Source: Clostridia bacterium
GTDB lineage: Bacteria; Bacillota; Clostridia; Christensenellales; CAG-1252
Direction of reading: 5' to 3'
DNA: 14,181 nucleotides
Assembly (NCBI GenBank): GCA_017615515.1
Contig: JAFZZX010000189.1
Span: forward strand, 1 to 14,181
The notes below the pieces were generated by a model. It was not told the origin of the DNA. It was given only the letters and a program-made list of their open reading frames with translations, and did no database searches. The position numbers and the translations under genes are program-made. Within the stretch, counting starts at the first letter, position 1; the number at the start of each line of letters is the position of its first letter. Positions 7,893-14,181 of this stretch are shown here, piece by piece.

Positions 7893-7921
7893 TTGACATT
7901 CGCCGCTTTTTTTGATAGCAT
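7893..7921 (+). promoter_or_regulatory. Sigma-A-like promoter for asd
   Basis: TTGACA (7893-7898), a perfect -35, is followed after 17 bases by TAGCAT (7916-7921), a moderate -10. Predicted transcription starts near 7928, giving a leader of about 38 bases with CGGAGG before the ATG. Four bases upstream on the opposite strand is TTGACT (7888-7883), a possible -35 for the divergent operon; its -10 is unclear (TTCGTA at 17-base spacing). Confidence 0.6.
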
Positions 7922-7965
7922 TAGAGGCGAATAGAGCGGATAACGCTAAAGAATCGGAGGCAAAA

Positions 7966-8970
7966 ATGAGAAAAATCAATCTCGCCGTCGTCGGCGCGAC
8001 CGGCATGGTCGGCAACAAGTTTCTGGAAGTCCTCGCGGAGCGCAAGCTCCCCGTGGAGAATTATTACCTTTTCGCCAGCGCGAAGAGCGCGGGCAAGGTC
8101 ATCGACTTCATGGGCAAGCCCCACACCGTCATCGAACTGACCGAAGAGAACGTCAAAAAGATCCATGCGGACATCGCTCTCTTCAGCGCGGGCGGCTCGG
8201 TCAGCAAGGTCTTCGCCCCGATTTTCGCCGCGCAAGGCACGATCGTCGTGGACAACAGCAGCCAATGGCGTATGGATAAGGACGTGCCTTTGGTCGTGCC
8301 CGAGGTCAACCCCGACGACGTCGATTGGAACCACGGCATCATCGCGAACCCGAACTGCTCGACCATTCAGGCGATGCTCGCCCTGAAACCCCTCGACGAC
8401 AAATATACGATCAAGCGCGTGGTCTATTCCACCTATCAGGCGGTCAGCGGCGCGGGCGTACAAGGCTACAACGACCTCAAGGACGGCATCGAAGGCGCCG
8501 CTCCCAAGAAGTTCCCCTACCCGATCTTCGCGAACGTGATCCCGCAGATCGACGTCTTTTTGGACAACGGCTACACCAAGGAAGAGGAAAAGATGATCAA
8601 CGAAACGAGGAAGATCCTCGGCAAGCCGAACCTCCGCGTCACGGCGACCACGGTGCGCGTGCCCGTTTTCCACGGTCATAGCGAGAGCGTGAACGTCGAG
8701 TTCGAGAAACCTTGCACCCTCGAGGGCATCAAAGAGGCGCTCGCCTCCTTCCCGAACGTGATCCTCGTGGACGACGACAAGAACGCCAAGTACCCGATGC
8801 CGATCTACGCCGAGAACCACGACGAAGTGTATATCGGACGTATCCGCCTCGACTACAGCGTGGAGAGTGGGTGCAACCTCTTTGTGGTCGCGGACAATAT
8901 CCGCAAGGGTGCGGCAACCAATGCCGTCCAGATCGCACAGTTGCTTCTCGAGCGCGGGCTTGTGAAGTAA
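7966..8970 (+). CDS. asd: Aspartate-semialdehyde dehydrogenase
   Basis: The enzyme reduces aspartyl phosphate to aspartate semialdehyde with NADPH, the branch point to lysine and diaminopimelate (peptidoglycan), threonine and methionine. The 334-residue product has the nucleotide-binding start VGATGMVG (9-16), FSAGGSVS (73-80), the active site ANPNCSTIQ (127-135) with catalytic Cys131, YQAVSGAG (157-164) with Gln158, and RVPVFHGHSES (231-241), where Arg231 and His238 correspond to the substrate-binding Arg and catalytic His. ATG 7966 is chosen because CGGAGG lies five bases upstream; longer in-frame starts would run through the promoter. It stands alone, with no lysine-pathway gene beside it, and no riboswitch is seen in the short leader. 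A repeat element begins at the base after its TAA. Confidence 0.97.
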   Translation: MRKINLAVVGATGMVGNKFLEVLAERKLPVENYYLFASAKSAGKVIDFMGKPHTVIELTEENVKKIHADIALFSAGGSVSKVFAPIFAAQGTIVVDNSSQWRMDKDVPLVVPEVNPDDVDWNHGIIANPNCSTIQAMLALKPLDDKYTIKRVVYSTYQAVSGAGVQGYNDLKDGIEGAAPKKFPYPIFANVIPQIDVFLDNGYTKEEEKMINETRKILGKPNLRVTATTVRVPVFHGHSESVNVEFEKPCTLEGIKEALASFPNVILVDDDKNAKYPMPIYAENHDEVYIGRIRLDYSVESGCNLFVVADNIRKGAATNAVQIAQLLLERGLVK

Positions 8971-9097
8971 AGCGAGCGCGTATAGCGGCACATATTCTTC
9001 GCTAACTAATTCATCAAAGGGCAGTTACGTACGAAAAGTACGCGCCTGCCCTTTTCTTCATAGAGCGCTTGTCTCTGCACCGCTCTCCGCACTCGCC
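8971..9097. repeat. Intergenic palindromic repeat, copy B (about 127 bp)
   Basis: This full copy starts immediately after the asd stop codon. The outer stem GCGAGCGCG (8972-8980) pairs with CGCACTCGC (9088-9096) with one internal mismatch. AGCGG pairs with CCGCT inside it. The core hairpin is CGTAC (9028-9032), loop GAAAA, GTACG (9038-9042), extended by GGGCAG and CTGCCC on its flanks. The stem bases differ from copies A and C but remain complementary. It lies between convergent genes and just upstream of a separate terminator hairpin. Confidence 0.85.
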
Positions 9098-9112
9098 AAA
9101 CCGTTTGAATAG

Positions 9113-9144
9113 AAAAAATCCACGGTTTCGTGCCGTGGATTTTT
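9113..9144. terminator. Bidirectional intrinsic terminator between asd and the convergent gene
   Basis: CCACGG (9120-9125) and CCGTGG (9133-9138) form a hairpin with a seven-base loop. It is followed by ATTTTT on the plus strand and preceded by AAAAAAT, which gives a T-run on the minus strand. It can therefore end transcription of asd and of the opposing gene that ends at 9193. Confidence 0.85.
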
Positions 9145-9192
9145 CCTTATCGCCCGAATGCACCGATGCACCTCGAGACATTCTCGACGCGT

Positions 9193-9819
9193 TCAGTTCT
9201 GCGTGAGAACAAAATATCGCTTGAACTTCTCGGTGTTTTTCAGCATTTCCGTAAACCGCTCGAATGCCTTTATAAGCGCCTCGCCCTCTTGCGCGGAAAG
9301 GTTCTTCAAGACGTATTTGTCTCCGATCTTTCGAATCAAGGCGTCCAAGCATTTAGACAGATCCAGTCCGACGGGGACGGTCGGATCGTTTACGTAGTAC
9401 GTTATCGCGTGAGATAACGCCCCTTTGATATTTGCGCTAACGGCTTCGGCGGTCGGCTTGTACTGTGACCACCTCTCGGATTGGCGAGCGGATCCATGCC
9501 GAAGGACGCCCAATGCTTGTCCGAAATACGATTTCATAAAGCACTCTCTGTTCTCGGCATCGTCGAATGCAATCAAAAGGCCTTTTAGTTTTTCGCCGAT
9601 CTCATCGTCTTGGGGACAGGTGGTATGGATCAACTTGCCGGACAGGATCTTCGCCAAGTAAACTGCGTGAAGATCCACCTTTCCTCCGTGATCGAAAAAG
9701 TTGATCAGTATTTTCAAAACGTAGGCTATATTGTCCTTTTTATAACTCAAGGTTTTCGGTGAGATCGTCGGATCTACCGCCAAAGAATACGGATCGGTAT
9801 CACATTTACGAGCGTCCAT
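9193..9819 (-). CDS. Hypothetical protein, 208 aa
   Basis: I do not recognise this protein. It is predicted soluble and mostly helical, without signal peptide, membrane segment or obvious catalytic motif. Scattered features include an N-terminal Asp/Thr-rich stretch, two hydrophobic helices (about 31-42 and 76-86), and a basic C-terminus (EMLKNTEKFKRYF at 191-203). ATG 9819 is chosen because AGGAG lies eight bases upstream, better than the upstream in-frame ATG at 9864. It follows the DUF6273 gene on the same strand with about 73 bases between, so the two could share a transcript. It ends at the bidirectional terminator. Composition is somewhat less GC-rich than its neighbours, hinting at an accessory gene. 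Confidence 0.7.
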   Translation of the reverse strand: MDARKCDTDPYSLAVDPTISPKTLSYKKDNIAYVLKILINFFDHGGKVDLHAVYLAKILSGKLIHTTCPQDDEIGEKLKGLLIAFDDAENRECFMKSYFGQALGVLRHGSARQSERWSQYKPTAEAVSANIKGALSHAITYYVNDPTVPVGLDLSKCLDALIRKIGDKYVLKNLSAQEGEALIKAFERFTEMLKNTEKFKRYFVLTQN

Positions 9820-9892
9820 CGGGGGTTCTCCTTTTTTCGTACGGTGTATGGCGTTATGCCACAAAACTTATTGGGGAAAGCGCACTCGCCCA

Positions 9893-10801
9893 TCAAAGAG
9901 GGAGTTTCACGCGCAAGATCGGGACGACGCCGCCACAGCGATCCAGCAGCGCGTCGTGAATGCCCGTCCTCGAACCGTCGCAGGCTTTGACGGAGTCTTC
10001 ATAAAAGGCGTCGGGCGAGCGAAGCCACCACCAGGCGTATCCCTTGCTATTCGCCCTACCGCTGATCCAGCGGCTGAATCCTTCCGCACAGAAACTGCTC
10101 GCCCCCATGGCGCGGGCATAGTCGGTAGGATATTTTGTGGCGATATTCGAGCGATCATCGAGGTCGGTTTCCCATAATTGCTCGTCCTTGACCTCTGCGG
10201 CGCTCATCAAATAGACCTTGTCTTCGGTATCGGGGCAAGCGTTCCTATTCGAACGCTCGTTGGTCGAAGCGGGGCTGTTATCCACCTTCGTGGTCAAGAT
10301 CCATTCCCTCTCCTCGGGCGAGAACGCCGCCAAAAAGAACTCTCGATTGAGCCAAAAGCGCATCCCGCTCACGTCGTACATATTGTATGCCCCCGTGATC
10401 AGGTAATGCCGCTTGGGGAGCCGCCTGACGGAGCGAACGGGCGTATCACAGCCACCCACGATCGATCCTGCGGCAAGGACGTCTTCGCTCATCAAAACGG
10501 CGACCCCGTCGCACACGCTCAAGACCCGCCACAGAATGGGACTGACCTTGAACCAGTATTCTCTGCCTTCCTCGATCGGTTCTCCGTTCTTGAAAGCATA
10601 CAGCTCGGCATACGGCGTCGCCTTGAGTTTGGCATAAAAGTTACCGTCCGAGCCGAGGTGATAGCCGTCCAAGCCGGGTCTGTCCTCGACGGTGACCGAC
10701 GCCTCTTTGAGCTCCTGCGGAAAAACCCCGAAATACAGTAGCTTGTCCTTCTTGGTCGCCATTCCGTAATCGGGAATCGCCCTTTCCTTCTCCTTATCCA
10801 T
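9893..10801 (-). CDS. DUF6273 domain-containing protein
   Basis: The 302-residue protein has the layout I associate with DUF6273 proteins, common in gut Clostridia and of unknown function: YFGVFPQE (23-30), LGSDGNFYAKL (49-59), YWFKVSPILWRVL (82-94), VLMSEDVL (102-109), MRFWLNREFFLAAFSPEER (147-165), ILTTKVDNS (168-176), DKVYLMSAAEV (194-204), the diagnostic WWLRSP (258-263) and a terminal VVPILRV. No signal peptide or membrane anchor is visible, so this one looks cytoplasmic. ATG 10801 has GGGGGAG five bases upstream. It has its own extended -10 promoter although MATE lies only about 60 bases upstream. The function is unknown; the repeated tryptophans suggest a compact ligand-binding fold, which is speculation. 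Confidence 0.78.
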   Translation of the reverse strand: MDKEKERAIPDYGMATKKDKLLYFGVFPQELKEASVTVEDRPGLDGYHLGSDGNFYAKLKATPYAELYAFKNGEPIEEGREYWFKVSPILWRVLSVCDGVAVLMSEDVLAAGSIVGGCDTPVRSVRRLPKRHYLITGAYNMYDVSGMRFWLNREFFLAAFSPEEREWILTTKVDNSPASTNERSNRNACPDTEDKVYLMSAAEVKDEQLWETDLDDRSNIATKYPTDYARAMGASSFCAEGFSRWISGRANSKGYAWWWLRSPDAFYEDSVKACDGSRTGIHDALLDRCGGVVPILRVKLPL

Positions 10802-10821
10802 CGGATCTCCCCCTTTTCTCC

Positions 10822-10849
10822 ATTATATCACGATCCTCGCCCTATGGCA
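10822..10849 (-). promoter_or_regulatory. Extended -10 promoter for the DUF6273 gene
   Basis: On the minus strand TGATATAAT (10830-10822) is a perfect extended -10. The -35 position, 16 bases upstream, holds TGCCAT (10849-10844), a weak match. Transcription would start near 10815, leaving a very short leader of about 14 bases that still contains the GGGGGAG ribosome site. Confidence 0.65.
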
Positions 10850-10854
10850 GAGCA

Positions 10855-10885
10855 AAAACTCTAAACGCGCGAGGCTTTATCGCGC
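10855..10885 (-). terminator. Possible intrinsic terminator overlapping the MATE stop codon
   Basis: On the minus strand GCGCGA (10885-10880) and TCGCGC (10872-10867) can pair with a seven-base loop, followed by GTTTAGAGTTTTTG. The T-tract is interrupted and the stem lies within the last MATE codons, so this is a modest candidate. It would separate MATE from the DUF6273 gene, which has its own promoter just downstream. Confidence 0.4.
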
Positions 10886-12204
10886 CTTTTCCATACTCCC
10901 GCGAAGAAAAAGGCGACGGACAGGACGACCGCAACGCCCCAGCCGATCGGCCAGCCCCACCAAATGCCGCGCGCGCCGAGATAGGTACCCGCGAGCGCGA
11001 AGGCGATGCCGACGCGGAGCGCGAGATCCACGAAGGTGCTGACCATAAAAAGTCCCATCTTCTCCGACCCGCGCAAAATGCCGTCTGCGACGAGCTTCGC
11101 CGCGATCATCACGTAAAACGGGGACACGATGGACAAAAAGTCGTGTCCGACCTCGATCGCCTCGGTGCTCTCACGGTTCAAAAAGAGCAGCATGATCTGC
11201 CGATTGAAGAAGAAATAGACGACGAAGAAGAGTACGCCGATGCTCGCCGCGATCGCGTACCCCCACGAAAATCCCTGCTTGACCCGCCTTTCTTCGCCCG
11301 CCGCGAGGTTCTGCGCCGTGTAGTTGCTGACGCCGCTCCCGACCTGGTGCATACTCGTGACCGCGAAGTTATTGAACTTGACCGAAGCGGAATATCCCGC
11401 GATGGTCGCCGTGCCGAAAGTATTGATCAGTCCTTGGAGGGCGATGTTGCCGACCGAGATGAAACTCTGTTGCAACGTGCTCGGGATCCCGACGAGGAAA
11501 AAGTCCCTACACGCTCCCTTGGAGAAGAGGCGCGGTTTTACGTCCGCACGGATCTTCCGGAGGCGGAATGCGAGGGTCGTGAGAGCCGCCACGGCGCTGA
11601 CGCCCTGGCAGATAAAGGTCGCCCACGCCACCCCTTCGACCCCCATTCCGAACGCCGTGACGAAGAGTATATCCATAAAGACGTTCGCGACGGAAGAGAT
11701 CACGAGGAAGAGAAAGGGGGTCACCGAATCGCCGAGCGCGGCGAAAATGCCCGTGGACACGTTGTAGAAGAACAAAAAGAGCAGTCCGGCGAGGTAGATC
11801 CTGAGATAGGATAGGCTTGCGGGCAGGATCTCCGCAGGGGTATTAAGCAGCACCAGAAGCGGCCGCGCCGAGGCAAACCCCGCCGCCATCAGCACGGCGG
11901 TCACGGCGAAGGTCAGGATCAGCGAGGTGCTGATCGCGCTCTTCATCTCGACGTAGTTCTTCGCGCCGTAGTTCTTCGCCGTCACGATGCTCGCGCCCAT
12001 ATTGCACCCGAAGGCGAACGCCAAGAGGACGAGGGTGATCTCGTAACTGTTCCCTACCGCCGCAAGCGCCCATTCGCCGAGAAACTTGCCGACCACCACG
12101 CTGTCCGCGATATTATAGATCTGCTGAAAAACCACGCTCAAAAAGAGAGGTAATATATACCTCAAAAGCACTTTATACGGTTTTCCCTGTGTTAGATTTA
12201 CCAT
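10861..12204 (-). CDS. MATE family efflux transporter
   Basis: MATE proteins export drugs, dyes or metabolites in exchange for Na+ or H+. The 447-residue protein has the characteristic N-terminus (VNLTQGKPYKVLLRYILP, then FQQIYNIADSVVVGKFLG) and about twelve hydrophobic segments in two related halves. The second half opens around FFLVGIPSTLQQSFISVGNI. Length is normal for the family and nothing looks disrupted. ATG 12204 fits the family's usual start (an adjacent GTG at 12207 is the alternative), but there is no proper Shine-Dalgarno, only AAGG two to three bases away. Instead TATAAT lies just upstream, so the message may be leaderless. The substrate cannot be predicted. Its 5' side abuts repeat copy C. 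Confidence 0.93.
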   Translation of the reverse strand: MVNLTQGKPYKVLLRYILPLFLSVVFQQIYNIADSVVVGKFLGEWALAAVGNSYEITLVLLAFAFGCNMGASIVTAKNYGAKNYVEMKSAISTSLILTFAVTAVLMAAGFASARPLLVLLNTPAEILPASLSYLRIYLAGLLFLFFYNVSTGIFAALGDSVTPFLFLVISSVANVFMDILFVTAFGMGVEGVAWATFICQGVSAVAALTTLAFRLRKIRADVKPRLFSKGACRDFFLVGIPSTLQQSFISVGNIALQGLINTFGTATIAGYSASVKFNNFAVTSMHQVGSGVSNYTAQNLAAGEERRVKQGFSWGYAIAASIGVLFFVVYFFFNRQIMLLFLNRESTEAIEVGHDFLSIVSPFYVMIAAKLVADGILRGSEKMGLFMVSTFVDLALRVGIAFALAGTYLGARGIWWGWPIGWGVAVVLSVAFFFAGVWKRRDKASRV

Positions 12205-12210
12205 CACCTT

Positions 12211-12216
12211 ATTATA
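12211..12216 (-). promoter_or_regulatory. Candidate -10 box placing the MATE transcript start at its ATG
   Basis: TATAAT on the minus strand ends at 12211, seven bases before the A of the ATG at 12204, so standard spacing predicts a leaderless mRNA. No good -35 is found; the -35 region would fall inside repeat copy C. The region is locally AT-rich, so a chance match is possible. Confidence 0.4.
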
Positions 12217-12217
12217 T

Positions 12218-12340
12218 GCGACCGCGTATAGCGGGGCACATTCTGCTCTACCGCTTCGCTCCCGTCAGTTACGTACACGGAGTACGCGCCTTTCCGCTCG
12301 CTCGCGGAGCGTTTGTCTTTGCCCCACTCTCCGCGGTCGC
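12218..12340. repeat. Intergenic palindromic repeat, copy C (123 bp)
   Basis: The outer inverted repeat is perfect: GCGACCGCG (12218-12226) and CGCGGTCGC (12332-12340). A second stem, GGGGCA (12233-12238) with TGCCCC (12320-12325), replaces the AGCGG/CCGCT pairing of copies A and B, again preserving complementarity. The core hairpin is CGTAC (12272-12276), loop ACGGA, GTACG (12282-12286). On the plus strand the outer stem is followed by six Ts (12341-12346). It lies two bases upstream of the MATE -10 box, in contrast to copies A and B, which follow stop codons. Confidence 0.85.
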
Positions 12341-12361
12341 TTTTTTGCAAATGATTGTATT

Positions 12362-12384
12362 CGGTCATTCTCTGACCGTCTTTT
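12362..12384 (+). terminator. Candidate intrinsic terminator, plus strand
   Basis: CGGTCA (12362-12367), loop TTCTC, TGACCG (12373-12378), then TCTTTT. The stem is only six pairs. No plus-strand gene precedes it, so if functional it would end a transcript reading through repeat copy C or stop antisense transcription into the acyl-CoA synthetase. The rest of the 12341-12421 gap holds nothing else I can identify. Confidence 0.4.
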
Positions 12385-12421
12385 AATTATTTAACTCTTC
12401 AAACAACCACTTTTCGGTTCT

Positions 12422-12550
12422 ATTTGGTGGCGAAGAAGGGTTGCAGATGCAAGGCACGACAAGGGGCGACGAATGAGCGTACTGACCGTACGTGATTTCG
12501 CCGCCCCGCAGGCAGAAACAAAGCAGATGCGCCGTTATTCGCCACCAAAT
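12422..12550. repeat. Second palindromic element (129 bp) overlapping the acyl-CoA synthetase stop codon
   Basis: A perfect 13-base inverted repeat, ATTTGGTGGCGAA (12422-12434) and TTCGCCACCAAAT (12538-12550), bounds the element. Inside are GGGGCG (12463-12468) pairing with CGCCCC (12502-12507), and a central hairpin CGTAC (12478-12482), loop TGACC, GTACG (12488-12492). GCAGATGC occurs as a direct repeat at 12443-12450 and 12523-12530. The last base of the element is part of the TGA stop codon of the minus-strand synthetase gene. Only one copy is in the window. Its sequence differs from copies A-C except for the core hairpin. Confidence 0.8.
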
Positions 12551-14181
12551 CAAGCAGTTTCGATCTTGCTGGCTTTTTGAAGCCCTAGTTTCTTGATCGC
12601 ATCCTCGCGCATCTTGTACTTCAGGATCTTGCCCGCCGCGTTCATCGGGAACTCAGTCACGAACTCGACGTATCTCGGCACCTTGTGACGCGCCATATTT
12701 GCGCCGATGTAGGCTTTCATCTCGTCGGCGGTCATAGTCTCGCCCTCTTTCAGGATCACGCAAGCCATGATCTCCTCGCCGTACTGCTCGTCGGGCACGC
12801 CGATGACCTGCACGTCCGAGACCTTCGGATGGGTGTAGATGAACTCCTCGATCTCCTTGGGGTAGATGTTCTCGCCGCCGCGAATGATCATATCCTTGAG
12901 CCTACCCGTGATGCGGAAGTTGCCCTCGGGAGTACGGCACGCAAGGTCGCCCGTATGGAGCCAACCGTCCTTGTCGATCGCGGCTTCGGTCGCCTTGGGC
13001 ATCTTGTAGTAGCCTTTCATTATATTATACCCGCGCGCGAGGAACTCGCCCGTCACTTCGTCGGGGCAATCCTCTCCCGTCTCGGGGTTCACGATACGGC
13101 ACTCGATCTCGGGGAGCGGTCTGCCGACCGTCGCGACGCGTACCTCGACGGGATCGTCGGTCGAGCTCATCGTGCAACCCGGGGAAGCCTCGGTCTGTCC
13201 GTAAACGATCGTGATCTCGGTCATATGCATCTTCTCGACGACGTCCTTCATCGCGGAGATCGGGCAGGGAGAGCCTGCCATGATACCCGTGCGCATATAC
13301 GAGAAATCGGTCATCGGGAAGTCGGGATGCTCGAGCATCGCGATAAACATCGTCGGCACGCCGTGGAAAGCGGTGATATGCTCGTTGTGGATACAAGCGA
13401 GCGCCGGCTTAGGTGAGAAATACGGGAGCGGCAAAAGAGTGCCGCCGTGCGTCATCGTCGCGGTCATCGCGAGCACCATGCCGAAGCAATGGAACATCGG
13501 CACCTGCACCATCATTCTGTCCGCCGTCGAAAGGTCCATTCTATCGCCGATCGACTTGCCGTTATTGACGATATTATAGTGGGTCAGCATCACGCCTTTC
13601 GGGAATCCCATAGTGCCTGAGGTGTATTGCATATTGCAAACGTCGTGCTTATTGACCGCCGCCGCCATCGCGAGAATGGTCTCTTGCTTGACCTCGTCCG
13701 CGCGTTTCAAGGCTTCCGCCCAGGTCAAACAACCCTTTTGGCGATAGCCGACCGTGATGATGTTCCGAAGGAACGGGAGCCTCTTGGCGTGCAAGGGCGC
13801 GCCCGCCTTCTTCTCGGCGAGTTCGGGGCAGAGCTCCGCGACGATCTTGCCGTAGGCGATCTCCTTATTGCCCTCGGTCATCACGAGGGTGTGGGTGTCG
13901 GACTGCTTCAAGAGGTACTCGATCTCGTGGATCTTGTACGCCGTATTGACCGTCACGAGGACGGCGCCGATCTTCACCGTCGCCCAGAAGGTGATGTACC
14001 ATTGCGGCACGTTGGACGCCCACACGGCAACGTGGGTGCCCGCCTTGACGCCGAGAGCGACCAAAGCGCGAGCGCATTCGTCCACGTCGGCGCGGAATTC
14101 GGTGTAGGTGCGGGTGTAGTCGAGGGTGGTGTACTTAAAAGCGTACTGATCGGGGAACTCTTCGCACATACGGTCGAGGAC
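12550..14181 (-). CDS. Acyl-CoA synthetase, AMP-binding (medium/long-chain type), 5' end beyond window
   Basis: This adenylate-forming enzyme activates a carboxylic acid, probably a fatty acid, with ATP and CoA. Numbering from the Met at 14169, the P-loop YTSGTMGFPKG is at 182-192, YGQTE at 323-327, GWLHTGDLA at 402-410, GRLKDMIIRGGENIYPKEIE at 422-441 and the catalytic-lysine motif NAAGKILK at 510-517 (Lys514). All key motifs are intact. The frame stays open upstream of that Met (VLDR precedes it), and family members normally have another 10-30 residues before FPD, so the true start lies outside the window. The overall pattern resembles FadD/ACSF2-like fatty acyl-CoA ligases, but chain length is not predictable. 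The TGA stop overlaps a palindromic element. Confidence 0.93.
   Translation of the reverse strand, partial: VLDRMCEEFPDQYAFKYTTLDYTRTYTEFRADVDECARALVALGVKAGTHVAVWASNVPQWYITFWATVKIGAVLVTVNTAYKIHEIEYLLKQSDTHTLVMTEGNKEIAYGKIVAELCPELAEKKAGAPLHAKRLPFLRNIITVGYRQKGCLTWAEALKRADEVKQETILAMAAAVNKHDVCNMQYTSGTMGFPKGVMLTHYNIVNNGKSIGDRMDLSTADRMMVQVPMFHCFGMVLAMTATMTHGGTLLPLPYFSPKPALACIHNEHITAFHGVPTMFIAMLEHPDFPMTDFSYMRTGIMAGSPCPISAMKDVVEKMHMTEITIVYGQTEASPGCTMSSTDDPVEVRVATVGRPLPEIECRIVNPETGEDCPDEVTGEFLARGYNIMKGYYKMPKATEAAIDKDGWLHTGDLACRTPEGNFRITGRLKDMIIRGGENIYPKEIEEFIYTHPKVSDVQVIGVPDEQYGEEIMACVILKEGETMTADEMKAYIGANMARHKVPRYVEFVTEFPMNAAGKILKYKMREDAIKKLGLQKASKIETA

Noticed and set aside
7922..7965. Lysine or other riboswitch in the asd leader
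   Set aside because: The predicted leader is only about 38 bases, too short for a known aptamer, and shows no terminator-antiterminator hairpins.
7921..8991. 356-codon minus-strand frame opposite asd
   Set aside because: It is antisense to an unambiguous asd gene with intact catalytic motifs. The His/Asp/Val-rich translation is the typical mirror of GC-rich coding DNA.
9893..10801. Diversity-generating retroelement target, suggested by WWLRSP in the DUF6273 protein
   Set aside because: There is no reverse transcriptase, template repeat or adenine-biased variable repeat nearby, so the motif alone does not support it.

Overview
The window looks like a chromosome segment of a Gram-positive Clostridia-type bacterium (Bacillota), probably an uncultured gut lineage of fairly high GC. 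The evidence is the gene content: a CDP-glycerol glycerophosphotransferase of the teichoic acid type, a YkvI-type membrane protein, Hsp33, a YesL/DUF624-like membrane protein, a DUF6273 protein, strong AGGAG-type ribosome binding sites and sigma-A-like promoters. The taxonomic placement is inferred from protein families, not from a marker gene.

Layout. Positions 1-1431 (minus strand) form a visibly AT-rich block: a CDP-glycerol glycerophosphotransferase followed by the first 46 codons of a second gene cut by the window edge, driven by a clear promoter at 1471-1499. From about 1600 the DNA becomes GC-rich. A YkvI-like permease (minus) and rtcB, the RNA ligase (plus), diverge from about 2530-2660. 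Positions 4190-7828 hold a tightly overlapping minus-strand operon: six-TM membrane protein, then hslO (Hsp33), then a TPR protein. It diverges from asd (aspartate-semialdehyde dehydrogenase, plus, 7966-8970). Positions 9193-10801 carry two minus-strand genes, a DUF6273 protein and an unrecognised small protein, with an extended -10 promoter upstream. A MATE transporter (10861-12204) and a long 5'-truncated acyl-CoA synthetase (12550-14181), both minus, end the window.

The most unusual content is intergenic. Three full copies (3871-3992, 8971-9097, 12218-12340) of a roughly 125-bp imperfect palindromic repeat fill gaps between genes, and two 5'-truncated tandem copies follow the first (about 4008-4150). 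All full copies carry the same core hairpin, CGTAC-5 nt-GTACG, and their outer stems differ in sequence but stay paired. A second, different palindromic element (12422-12550), overlapping the acyl-CoA synthetase stop codon, has the same core hairpin. Three of these elements touch the stop codon of a gene. I do not recognise a published name for either family. They are the best candidates for an undescribed system here, either a mobile repeat or a structured 3'-end RNA. The protein-coding genes are otherwise mostly ordinary housekeeping or accessory functions, and I see no transposase, phage, CRISPR, defence or biosynthetic cluster.
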